NCBI GenBank assembly: GCA_965153455.1
Contig: OZ234495.1
Location: forward strand, 3,162,001-3,226,000
Source: Sphagnum compactum
Lineage: Eukaryota; Bryophyta; Sphagnopsida; Sphagnales
Direction: 5' to 3'
DNA: 64,000 nucleotides
Made by a program: the position numbers and the translations under genes. This document shows positions 25,770-36,375 of this stretch, piece after piece (the stretch's first letter is position 1; every line of letters starts with the position of its first letter). The notes under the pieces were generated by a model, which ran no database searches, was not told where the DNA came from, and saw nothing but the letters and a program-made list of their open reading frames with translations.

Positions 25770-28570
25770 TGAATTATAACCCGTACTGGCTTTCAATGCA
25801 TGGTGTGCTAGTGGCTGTTGATTTGCTTGGGTGATCAACTAGGACCCCATAACAACTGAGTGAGATAGATGCAAATGAAACATAGGCAGATCACAACTTT
25901 TTACTCTAGAATACTACACATAGAAGACAACATTTGTTTTGTGACAATTGGACACTGTACCTATTTCCCTAATGTTCTTCTAATACCTGCTAATTTATTA
26001 TTTACTACTATTGTTGCTTGTCTGATTGGACATCAACAAGTGGTCACTTTACAAATTTGGAACATAAGGACTATAGGGGGTACTTTGCCCCAAAATCAAA
26101 TCAATTTTGTGTATTTAGAATGTTTGAAGGATATTTTTGTAAATCAATCTCATCTATGCTGGGTATTGCTCCTGACAAAGATCCTTCAATCTTTCATTTT
26201 TCATGTCTCATTACCTTTGGGGAGCCGTGTTCTGTGAGCCAGTTCACAGATGCAGCTACATCAGCCACAGCTTCAGGCAAATCCAGTCACTGAGATAAGT
26301 GCTGTGCCTCTGCCACTTTGAGTCCAAGCTTTCCTTGATACAAACTGCCACACACACACCCAAGTCAGCTTTTGCTTCAGACACGTAGCTCGGAAAATTC
26401 CTGACTGGATTTAAACTTATGAATGGAAGCAGCTTGAGGAATATGCTCCCAAATTCTGAATGCTTGAAATCCCCAGAATACTTTTGAGGAAACTAGTACT
26501 TGTTTGTTGTGGCCAAATCTTTGACATACTTAACTATGAGTGCTGTCAAGGCAAAATGAAGCTCTTTGCAACTCAGCAGAATAGCTAAGACTCCTCAAGA
26601 CATATCTCATACATAGATCCACAGTAAGTCTCCATAAACGAACCTATCATGTGTAGCACAGCAGATCTGTCAAGAGTCTCATGTTTCAGATATGCCATCT
26701 AAATCTCATGAACTATCAAATGTGCTTGAAAATCTCATGTTTCAGATCTGTAGGCAATCTTTGTGTTTCAGAACTGTCAAGAATTTCATGTTTCAGACCT
26801 GTTGGCAACCTCAGGTTTCAACCCATCGACAACAATAGACAAAACCAAACAGATGATGAGAGAACATGCTCCTCCACAGCTGAGAATTTCACAAGAAATA
26901 TTATTCAGCTAGATACCAAGAGCAATTGAGATGCAATTGAGAAAGCAATCGGGAAGTGAGAAGAGAAGTGGGGGTGAAAAAATTGGGGTTGCTAATATAC
27001 TGAGGAATCAGGGCATGATAACCCTTTGCTTGTGATGTCAATTGCATGCTTCTTGATTTCAAAGTTGACTTCCCACCATTCCTGGATCACCACTATGTCA
27101 AGCACACCTTTTCCCACAACACATGCATCAAAGGTAGGAATTTGATGCACATATTGTGGGAATCTCTACCATTCAGCTGCCCTTTATGGTCCTTCACATT
27201 CTGTCCAAAATTGTCAAGGTGGAGGATCATGTGAAACCATACCAAGGGTTCCGCAAAATCCTAACTATACCAGCTTTGAGACACTCATCAGAACAACATA
27301 CCTATGAACTTAAGAGAATATTAGTTGATTCACTAAATACACAAATGTCCTTTTTGCAGATATTGTATGGTTTCTATTCATTAGTTCATGATGGTTGTTA
27401 ACAATGTATAAATTACTTTTATGAAATTATTTTTACCTTGGGTATTTGTGCTTCAATTATGAGATACTTGAGTTAAGGTTAGTTAAATAATCCATTACAT
27501 GTGATGTCCACCTCAATTAGGCGGAGGTTACATCTGAATGGGATGATGACTTTGTACATGCAATATGGGAAAGGTAACATCCAATTGTGGGATGTCCATG
27601 TCTTACTAGAAGTGGGGCACAGCTCGGGAGTGGATCATAAAGTTTATAGCAATCTGTGTGATTCTAAAGTTGGGTGGAAGGCTCCTTATAAATATGTGTT
27701 CAGTTCATCTCTATTCTCTCATTGATCTGCTATCAATTTCCAACAGTTTAAGGTTCAAAGTTTTGTTTTTTTTTTTTTTTTTTCAGTTGATTAAAAAAGA
27801 ATTGGTTGGTGACGAGCCTTATTGATTGGCCATCACAAAAACAATTCCACACTATGGATGTTCATAAGAAAGAAATTTCTAACTTTGCACATTTCTACAA
27901 ATTAAATTATTATATTTTTCTTTGGGGAAGAAACATAGGATATGTTGGAAATTGGCTTTGGATCAATGAAAGACTGGAGATGAATAAAACATAGATTCGC
28001 AACAAGCTGTACACCCAACTTGATAGGTATGGTGTGCTTTGTAGAAGGGGTATTAGATTAGGCAAAAAAAATGGCTGCAACCATGTTTAAGAATAGAATA
28101 TGCATGTAGCCAATGAGATGACTCAACATATTAGATGTAAGAAGTATATTCATATTTTTCCCTTTGGAGAGGGGGGAGATTGATATTTTAAATTCTTGTG
28201 TTCCTACCAACATGTTCCCATTGACATTTTCCAAGTTCTCAATGGGTTTTCATGTTGTTCCCTAAGGGAGTTCCCAATAGCACCTTTGCCCAAAGTTATC
28301 CCTTCTCACCTATATAGGTGAGCCAAAGGAAAGGCATTGCATCCTCACATAGAAATTGTTATTTTGGGGGAGCATCTCAAGTTGTAGTTTTTTTTTTTGG
28401 GTGATGAGACAATCAAAATGGTCCATTGCAAAACAAACAAAACAAAATTTAGGAGGCAACCCATTTAATGAATATGACCAAAGAGATGAATAGGATGTTG
28501 ACATCCAACAACATATTGGGCAAAAGAGAGAAATAACAACTTGTTCACAAAGGTTATGAACATTCCATGA
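25770..28570. other. No supported gene
   Basis: Several small frames on both strands without motifs. A run of T occurs at about 27762-27783. Around 26690-26830 the phrase catgtttcaga recurs four times at about 35-60 base spacing, a short degenerate tandem repeat. Confidence 0.45.
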
Positions 28571-29115
28571 CTAGGAAATGTCTCAACCAATTCCCTCTCA
28601 ATGGTCCAATTGTTTCTATGATTTAATTTTTCATTTGATCAAATTCCTTCATGAACCATTCGTGTCTTTGATCAAATTTCTTCTCAATTATCTAATTCAA
28701 TCTTTGATCTTTTTTTTTAAAACATTGATACTTTTTTTTGTTTCAATTTTGTCTAGTTTTGTAACTTTTTTTTTCCCCTTCCTTTTTACCTTTGCGGACT
28801 TCAACAATTTTATTTTTCCATTCCTTCATTCGTTTTTTTCCTTTTATTTCTTCATTCTCCTTACCTCTACCTCTATTCTATTTTTCATTTTTTTTTTTGT
28901 CTCTACCTATGGACCCCCAACATTTTATTTTTGTTCCTTCTCTTTTTTTTTGGCCTATGCACATGTCTTTTTTTTTTTTTCCCCTTCCTCACTTCCTTTG
29001 CCTTTGGACCCCTATATTCTTTTTCTTCCTTTCTATTGCACTTACTTCTAGGTTCCCTAACCTTTTTTCCCCCCTTTTCTCCTTCCTTGCTTCCTTTTTG
29101 TGTGTGTGTGTGTGT
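28570..29115 (+). repeat. Pyrimidine-rich low-complexity tract
   Basis: About 550 bases almost purely T/C on the plus strand. They create long overlapping open frames rich in Phe, Leu and Ser in all three frames. The tract ends with a (GT)n microsatellite at about 29099-29117. The composition, not selection, explains the open frames. Confidence 0.8.
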
Positions 29116-30140
29116 GAGCTGATTATTTTTTCCTTTCCTATTTCACTTTGCCTTCTTTCTTTTCCTTTCTCTTTACTTTTGCCTTATTTCTCTCTTCTAA
29201 ATCTATCTCTCTTTGCCTTCCTATCTCTTTGCCTTTTTTTTCTTTGCCGTCTTTTCCTTTCTGCCATCTATCCCTCAAATATGCTTTTTCTGCCCTCTTT
29301 GGTTCCTATTCATATTTTATTAACTTGTTTTTTTCATCATCACTATTATGCTCTTTTGTTGAACTATTTTATTTGCATCTTTGTTTTTCTTTCTATGTAC
29401 AAGATATGGGAGGTAGTTTGTTCATAGGTACGGTAAGGTTTGATAATGACACATTGTTCTTTACACAAGAAAATGAGTGTTGTAAAGATCATTCAAAAAT
29501 GTCTATGTAATTTGAATAAAAATAAAAAAGAAAATGTTTTAATTGAATGGATTTTGAGGTCATGAAAAAGGAAATTGAGAAATATATTATAAAGGGCCAA
29601 AATAACCAAGTAAGGTCTTTGGAGTTTCAAAATTTCAAACAAAAATCTTGTAGCCTAAGTTTAATTGACATTTTATCAAATCTACTTCAATAGGTTGCGA
29701 GAAATTTTCATGAACTTAATAAGACAATGCCCTTGAATTTTATTCTATCTTTGTGTTTTGTGTTCTATCAAAATTCAAATGATAAATCATAATTGACTCA
29801 TGAAGCCAACAAGAAAATCAAATAATTCAATTCAAACAAGTATTTGATAGAACTTCATTGTATTGCCAAATGTTAGTAAGGCGCAAAAAAAAATTCTTTT
29901 TTTTCTTCAAACTATAGGACAAAGAAAGCTATTTATTCCTAAAAAAAAACTCATGTTATTCATGAAAAAATTCAAAGATTTAATCTTTGAAGAAAGCCAA
30001 CGTTGTTCACCTTGAAGTGCAATTGGGAGAGACTTAGCAAGACCAATGTCAACCAATACACTATTCAATACCTTCTACCAAACGCACAATGATATTACAA
30101 AGGTCACTTGGCCTAAATCTACCACTATTGACCACGATAT
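29115..30140 (+). repeat. ~1-kb dispersed repeat, inverted copy at 40545-41560
   Basis: Matches the reverse complement of 40545-41560 along almost its whole length. Shared landmarks are ctcttttgttgaactatttta, agatatgggag.tagtttgttc, aaggtttgat.atgacacattg, cctaagtttaattgacatttta and aaatctaccactattgaccac. Both copies start in a pyrimidine-rich tract. Class unknown; a decayed non-autonomous element is likely. Confidence 0.8.
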
Positions 30141-30646
30141 TTCGAAACTTTCAAATGTTTTTTTTTGAAATCATTAATTAACAAATGTGAAAAAGTGGGC
30201 AATGGAAATAAGGGAAAAAAATTTCCAAAAAAAAGAAAACCCAAAGACAAATTATGGAATCCTTACATTTGAATTACATGATCACTTCCTCTAATCATCT
30301 CTTTATGATATATTGTTTAAAGAAAAAAAAGGTTGACATAACTAATTTTTAGTGTGGTGTGAAAAGTTAATAGCAAAACTACAAGTTGAGCAATATTCAA
30401 AACTAAATTGTCAAGAGAAGAGATTCAAGGACAAATTCTGATATATGTTGAAAGAGTTGAAAACTAACATAACAAATGTGGCAATGTTGTAGAGTTATGG
30501 GGGTGTTAACACAGTTGACTAATGGACATGCAACATCCAATGTGCTCAAAAGGTGATAATCATTCATAGGTAATACAACAAGTTCGTCAAAAGTCTAATC
30601 GTCTCTTACCCCTACTCTTATGTTTGATGAAACAAAAGGACCTTCA

Positions 30647-32266
30647 TCAATATCCCAGGGATTCCAACTCTTGCATCAACTCCAGCTCCTCCCTGGGCTC
30701 TAAGGGCTCTCTAGAGCACTTAAGAACGTCTTCTTCAATTAAGCAGCGCAAGATCTCATTATATCCAGGCCGTCGGAGAGGATTCTCATCCCAGCAGCGC
30801 TGCAGTAATGTTCTCATCCACGGCTTCCAACTTGAATCTGAAATGTCAGGTCTTTTGCCCGACAACACAAGATCGTAGTCTGACGTAGGATGGCCTTCAA
30901 AAGGATATTTCCCACTAAAGACCTCGTAGCAGAGCATGCCAAACCCATACACATCCCCAGCAGTTGAATATTCGACATTTGTTCCATCCCGTAATGCTCG
31001 CAGCACTTCAGGTGCCCTAAAAAACCCTGTGCCCCCGACGACGCTATCCGCGCAATCGTAGTCCCCAAGTTTAACGTCTTTCCACGTCCAGTTGTTTGTA
31101 CACCCAAACGTTACAGGCCCAACAAGTACGTTGGAGGCCTTGAGGTCTTTGTGTATGATTCCGCATTCATGCAGTTTATTCATCCCAATTGCAACTGCCC
31201 ACAATATTAGCTTTCTGTCCTCATAGGAAAGACGCGAATCTTTATGCTCAAGGACATGTCGTAGATCACCTCCCATAAGTTCCATCACTGTCGATACTTT
31301 GCCCTTCTCGTCCACTGACACCCCAATCATTCGGCAAAGGCCATAATCGTGTCCAGAAGCTTTCATCACGCTTTCCATTTGCCTCCGCAACTCGCCCGGG
31401 TTAACTCCACAAGTATATGTTTTCACCACCACATCTTGCTGAGTTTTCAAGTACTTGGCCAAGAAAATTTTGGCCTGACCCCCTTTTCCGATTTGCCTCA
31501 TAATTTTAAGCTCTGATGGATATATTCGTTGCACTAAGCGCAAACAACCCTTCTCGTCCTCCTCATTTACACTAGTCTCCGTACCACTTGCATCCTCCTC
31601 CTTGGCCGGCAGACTCGGAGTCCAACACCACTCGGGTTCCGTGCCGGAATATATGGGTTTTACTCCTCCTGACGTCGTAACCTCCTCGTCCTCCTCATCT
31701 ACACTAGTCTCCTCACCACTTGGATCCTCTCCTGACGTCGTAGCCTCCTTGTCCTCCTCATTGACACTAGTCTCCTGACCACTTGGACCCTCCTCCTCCG
31801 GCAGAGTCTCAGTCTTCTCGCGCTTACGTGCTGAGCCGGAATACATGGGTTCTACTCCTCCTCTTGTCATAGCCTGCTCGTCCTCCTCATTTACACTAGT
31901 CTCCTCACCATTTGGATCCTCCTCCCCCGGCAGAGTCTCAGTCCACTCGCCCTTAGGTGCTGAGCCGGAATACATGGGTTCTACTCCTCCTCTCGACGTC
32001 GTAGCCTCAGTAGTCGGCAACTCTGTACTGTGTGCTGTTGTAGTAGACGTGTCCTTCTTCGGCTCCGACTCGGAGCTCGGGCTGCTGCCGCTGCCGAGGG
32101 CACAAGTGTCTATCTTCGGCTCTTGGTCTTCGCCCGGCGAGGAGTGCACAACTGCAGATGTCTGTATTTGCATAACTGCAGCAAAATGAGAGGCCAACAC
32201 GTCTTCTGCGCTTTCCACATGACCACCGACGCTTTTCGAATCTGTGCAGTCCATGTCTGAAATCAA
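30647..32266 (-). CDS. TKL-like protein kinase with N-terminal tandem repeats
   Basis: Single-exon frame of 539 residues. Residues 1-92 are Ser/Thr/Glu-rich without a signal peptide or membrane segment. Residues 93-240 are four copies of a ~43-residue acidic repeat. Residues 253-510 form a kinase domain: glycine loop IGKGGQAKI (259-267), ATP lysine K282 in VVVK, HKDLKASN with catalytic D374 and N379, DYD (402-404) in place of DFG, APE (418-420), DVYGFG (438-443) and the RRP arginine near 498-500. All residues needed for catalysis are present. HKD lacks the RD arginine, and the DFG glycine is replaced by Asp. The domain resembles tyrosine-kinase-like soluble kinases expanded in early land plants; substrate unknown. 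Second ATG at codon 5 is an alternative start. No intron, unlike its neighbours. Confidence 0.9.
   Translation of the reverse strand: MISDMDCTDSKSVGGHVESAEDVLASHFAAVMQIQTSAVVHSSPGEDQEPKIDTCALGSGSSPSSESEPKKDTSTTTAHSTELPTTEATTSRGGVEPMYSGSAPKGEWTETLPGEEDPNGEETSVNEEDEQAMTRGGVEPMYSGSARKREKTETLPEEEGPSGQETSVNEEDKEATTSGEDPSGEETSVDEEDEEVTTSGGVKPIYSGTEPEWCWTPSLPAKEEDASGTETSVNEEDEKGCLRLVQRIYPSELKIMRQIGKGGQAKIFLAKYLKTQQDVVVKTYTCGVNPGELRRQMESVMKASGHDYGLCRMIGVSVDEKGKVSTVMELMGGDLRHVLEHKDSRLSYEDRKLILWAVAIGMNKLHECGIIHKDLKASNVLVGPVTFGCTNNWTWKDVKLGDYDCADSVVGGTGFFRAPEVLRALRDGTNVEYSTAGDVYGFGMLCYEVFSGKYPFEGHPTSDYDLVLSGKRPDISDSSWKPWMRTLLQRCWDENPLRRPGYNEILRCLIEEDVLKCSREPLEPREELELMQELESLGY
31547..31990 (-). repeat. 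In-frame 129-bp tandem repeat in the kinase gene
   Basis: Encodes residues 93-135, 136-178, 179-199 and 200-240. Full units run from GGVEPMYSG to NEEDE and about 43 residues each. Unit 3 keeps only its last 21 residues, an in-frame loss of 22 codons. Unit 4 is the most diverged (GGVKPIYSG). The reading frame is preserved throughout. Confidence 0.9.
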
Positions 32267-32410
32267 GATTAAGACTATGAGAGATGGCTACTGGAGACTT
32301 GTTTTAGGGTTGATCAACCCGGGACAACTAACGAGAGAGCAAGCACTGAAAGATAGTACTTGACAGAGACTGCAACAAGAACGCTAGTTCTGAATACACT
32401 GTGTAACGAA

Positions 32411-32590
32411 GAAAGGAAAGAGAGTTTTGCACAGGGGAAGAAAGCAAGAACGACACAAGTGCAATCAAGAGAGAAAGAGAGTTTTGGACAGAGGAAGAAA
32501 GCAAGAACGAGACAAGACAAGTGCAATCAAAGAAAGAAAAGAGATTTTTGGACAGGGAAAGAGAGCAAAAACGAGACAAGTTCAGGCGCA
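32411..32590 (-). repeat. ~60-bp tandem repeat in the kinase 5' leader
   Basis: Three units, at about 32411-32468, 32469-32530 and 32531-32590, each contain gagagttttg.acag, gaaagcaagaacga.acaag and (in the first two) gtgcaatcaa on the plus strand. They lie 145-325 bases upstream of the kinase ATG, so they are probably in its promoter or untranslated leader. The open frames here follow the repeat and are not separate genes. Confidence 0.8.
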
Positions 32591-32947
32591 AGGAGAAGAC
32601 TCTTTCAACAGCAAAAGCATACCTATTTTATGGAGCTTGAGATAGATCAAGCTCGCCGTGACTCACTAGAAGAGATTGAACCAAAACCTGAGTTGCGAAG
32701 AAGTCTTTTGAAGGAAGGAAGGAGACCCGCATAGGCAGCTCATACCAGTGAACGCGAGACAGAGAGTAAGAGACGGAGAACGCTTCCGACCCGGAAACAC
32801 ATTGGGAGGAAGCTTCTTAAGGCGGATGGAGACACGGCGGAGAACACTACCGACAGCGGAAACAGCAGTGAAACACATTGGGTGGAATATTCTGAACGCG
32901 GTGCGCAAAACGCGCGACTGCCGCGTTCATCACAGCTCTTTCGCAGT

Positions 32948-33018
32948 AACCCTCGAACCCACTATTCCCCGACAGCGGTGGATCGTCGAATTTGCATCAG
33001 AATCTTGAAGACTTTGGG
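32948..33018 (+). repeat. Upstream block shared with 23731-23799
   Basis: See 23731-23799. It lies about 680-750 bases upstream of the kinase start. Confidence 0.6.
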
Positions 33019-34244
33019 TGAACTTAAGGAGCCTTGGACCCCATGGTTTGACTACTTCCAGCCGTCATTCACAACTAGTCTTTATGACTCGGTCCCCACC
33101 TCTTTGTGAGTCTCTTTGAATCTACTCCACTTCCCGTTCCAATTCATTGATTTTCTTGGTTGAAGCATCTGCTTCAAAAGGATTTGTTTCTGTTTGGTGT
33201 TTATGATACATACTTTTATGAATGTTATAAATGATTATAGTTTCAAGGCTAATCCTTTTTTTAAAAGGATGCAAGTTTATCCTCAAAAGATCATGCTCTT
33301 TCTAGAGTTGTGTTTGTGGTGTTTCTTTCTTCACTTGCTCTTTCCTTGTTTTGTTCAGTTCTGTTTTGATTTTTCTTCCTTTTCACCCAATGTGTTTCAC
33401 AGCTGTTTCCGGTAGTCCTGCAGTTTGAAGATGGGACACACTTAAAACGGAGACAAATTCCCCTTCTTGATGTCAGGTGGGGATGCCAATCCCATTACTG
33501 CAAACATGTGACAACTTCAAAGAATACATCGTTCCAGTAAGGTTTACATACTCTACACACTCAGCAATCTTACTTATGTGACCATTAACATTCAATATGA
33601 CATCTGAAAGCCCATGGTAAGGTGTCACTGACATACAGCAAATGCACATTTTGGACTGAAATGCCTTTGACTATGGGAACAACTTTTGTTTCCCAGAATG
33701 AAGATGGGACAATTTGGCCAGAAATCCCAACAAGATCTGTCATCACCACAAACCCAAAAAAGTAATCGTGACCACTGACTTCAAATGTGAAAAAGAAAAA
33801 TGAAAGCGATGCAACCAGAATCCAGGCAAATTGTTTGTCCGGTTTGAACCAGATAATTACATTGGTTTGCAGGATTATGCAAAGTTTCAACTTTTGGACC
33901 TCTGCCTGCTGAATTCTGCATGTCAACTACCAAGACTGTTTTAAAAAATCAACAACCAATGAACATTACAATCTGTGGGTGGGCTTGCAGTAGGCACATT
34001 ACCATACATCACCAATGCTTTTGTCCATGGTCATGCAGCTCGAAAAGCCCAGTGAGCTCATTACCTTATTCATATGTAGAGTGGGCAATGGGTCAATGAC
34101 AAGGACATGTAAAAGAAGATAGCTGCTCAATGTGCAAAATTGGTGACTTAGCTGCCAAGGTGTAAAGCAGACGCCATGATCCCATACTTTGATCCATCAG
34201 CCTCTGATGGTATATTTGTCAATGGAGTCCTCTCCCTCCCTTTG
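33019..34244. other. No supported gene; 3' flank of coiled-coil gene
   Basis: A minus-strand frame of 113 codons at 33585-33926 has no recognisable motif. Sequence just below 34245 is likely the 3' untranslated region of the coiled-coil gene. Confidence 0.4.
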
Positions 34245-35585
34245 TCACCTTCGAGTGCTGCGAAGATTTCGAACAACCATTACAAGCTCCTCCCGCTGAG
34301 CTTCCACTTCAGCAAAACGTAGACTCATGCTTGAGTAGCGGTCCTGCATATCCCTCAGCTCTGCCTCCAAACACTTTGTCCGCTTTTGCAGCTCTATGAG
34401 TTGATCCACATTTCCAATACCCTGCTGCACTGCATCTTGCCCATTGTGCTGCTGAGCAATCGCACTATTCCACACCCACCCACCCACCCTCTAGTTACAT
34501 TCCTACACAAAATCAGAAGATGTACATGATCAAACATGACAGGGACCTCTCAAAAACCTTTCTGAAAAAAGAGATCTCTCATGCATAACATCATGCAATC
34601 TTACATTGTAGGGATGATTGCAACCAAATTTCTACCTCTGAAGCTGAACTTTGTACACGTTCTTGGCCTCAATTGCTTCAACAAGTTCTGTTTCCAGAAG
34701 AAGAACTCTTTCATCCATGTTCTCCCCCAGTGCATTCTGTGTTTGCTCCTTCAACCTCTTCTCATGCTTTTCATCAACCTGAAACCCATGCTCACTCCTT
34801 TTGATGGTAAGCTAAGAAAGAAGTTTCCTATGCATAACAATCTGGTTGCTGACAAAGATGTCATACGATACTTGGTGTTCACTAAACACACTCTCTTACC
34901 GACCCATGCATCATTCCTTCCTGCATCTTCCCATGCAACAATAACTCAAAACCTGACCATTTATTTCAAGTCCATCTCAGAGCTTCATGACACTGTCATC
35001 TCAAGGGACCAAAGGGATAAAGCTAAGACCTCTCGCAAATGCTCTGCTTCACTTTGGAGCATCCCGTGCGTGTTCCCTTCTGATCGAAGTTCACTTCCCT
35101 GCTGCCTGAGCTCCTCATTTTGCTTTTGAAGCTGCATAAGCTGCCAGACAAAAAAACATTCCACCCACCTCACCACATATTCTGACAAAGGTAATATGAC
35201 CATAGAATGTATACACAAATCAGTTAGAAATAGACCATGTCTTCCAAACAAAATCCAAATGAGTGTTATCAGATAACCGAAAATAAAAGAGTGTGAATCA
35301 TGACAAGCCCAAATCTTCAACCATATCATGCCTGATGCAATTGATAGTTTGTAGGGCTCATGACTGATATAGCATCAAAAACCCCTTTTGCAGACTTCAC
35401 CCAAAAGAGGGGACAAAAGAGCATGTTACCTCAATACGTAATTGCTCAAGATCTGAAACAGCCCCTTCCTCAATCCGTTCTTTAGCCAGCTCCAAGCCTG
35501 CAATCTTTCTCAGCAGAAGGCTTTCTTTCTCTTCAAAGTCTTGAATCATTGACTCTATCTTGTGGGATCTTGACTGGACCTCCCC
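34245..35585 (-). CDS. Plant myosin-heavy-chain-related coiled-coil protein, C-terminal exons only
   Basis: Four exons join in phase: 35585-35430 (52 codons from GEVQSRSHKIE), 35140-35030 (37 codons, LMQLQKQNEELRQQ), 34778-34636 (VDEKHEKRLKE, ending in a 2-base remainder) and 34464-34245 (to the stop). The product is Glu/Lys/Leu-rich heptad sequence. It ends with the hallmark of plant EEIG1/EHBP1 N-terminal-C2 'myosin heavy chain-related' proteins: a short helix, MQDRYSSMSLRFAEVE, AQREELVM and a basic NLRSTRR tail. It also contains LETELVEAIEAKNVYKVQL, typical of the family. These proteins are usually around 1000 residues with an N-terminal C2 domain; about 210 residues are present here. No upstream exon was recognised before the DIM1 gene at 46 kb. 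The gene is therefore 5'-truncated, or its other exons lie in unrecognised form in the 10 kb upstream. Confidence 0.8.
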
Positions 35586-35942
35586 CTGTATATAATACAC
35601 CAACAAGACATGAGAAATTCGGCAGGCATAATTGAGGTTCAGTGTTAGGCTTGCTGGCATGGAATTCATTTACTATGCAAGCCTAACTTTTCTAATCAAC
35701 CTTTAACATAGGGTTTAGGGTTTTTTGTCCCCAATTTCCTGAAGTGGCTTTTTAAGCCAATTGAGACAGAAACAAAAAAGAATAACATTCAACTTGAGTT
35801 CAAGCAATGAATATGCATGCACCCACCTATCTAATGCAAATCAAGCCACCAAATATTGATGCGTGATCCAAGCAATCAGAAATTTACAAAGGTACCTAGT
35901 TTAGTATTGATGCTCATAGTTCATACTTGAAAAAAATTGCTA

Positions 35943-36375
35943 CAGTGAACTAGCACCCACCAGCACACCATGAAGGATGAATGGTAAGTGGTCAGGAAAC
36001 AGTTTTCTGTTCAGTTCCAGTTCACTAGCTAACCATGGTGGTTAGCTCAATTGCTTTTTTTTCTACCACCTTACTAACCCACAAGCAGGTTGTTAATAGA
36101 TAGGTAGTTTTTAACCATGGGGGTGAGCTCAATTCCTTTTTTTTCCTACCTACTTACTAACCCACAAGCAGGTTGTTAATAGGTAGGTAGTAAAAACAGC
36201 CCTTACCTATGAATAAACCATCTATTTACCTAGTAATTGCCTATTTTCCTACCTATTTCCTACAGATTTGGCTACCAAGGTGAAACCAAATATTAAATCA
36301 GTTCAAGTTCATCCACAGCTGAGTAATGACGGGCATCCAGTGGATGGTGCGCTGGTGGGTGCTGGTTCATTCTGG
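35943..36375 (+). mobile_element. Full-length TIR element, ~430 bp
   Basis: Left terminal repeat cagtgaactagcaccc-accagcacaccat (35943-35971) and right terminal repeat, about 36342-36375, reading atggtgcgctggtggg-tgctggttcattctgg. These are near-perfect inverted complements of about 28 bases. Interior: ggaaacagttttctgt, ctagctaaccatggtggtt, and an inverted pair built on taacccacaagcaggttgttaataggtaggtag. About 80 bases (aaccatggtgg to gataggtag) are duplicated in tandem at 36029-36186 in this copy only. No transposase, so it is non-autonomous. It sits in the sequence 5' of the first visible coiled-coil exon. Confidence 0.85.

Noticed and set aside
26221-26280. Possible minus-strand exon (PEAVADVAASVNWLTEHGSPK) next to the WDR53-like relic
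   Set aside because: Protein-like and followed by a GT donor, but a stop lies immediately upstream without a convincing acceptor, and it does not fit the expected WDR53 order.
28578-29427. Long overlapping plus-strand open frames (157 and 211 codons) encoding Phe/Leu/Ser-rich 'membrane' proteins
   Set aside because: All three frames are open because the tract is almost pure T/C. The inverted copy at 41.3-41.6 kb shows the same composition with no conserved frame.
34581-35129. 182-codon plus-strand open frame
   Set aside because: It lies opposite two well-supported exons of the coiled-coil gene and spans their intron, so it is a shadow frame.
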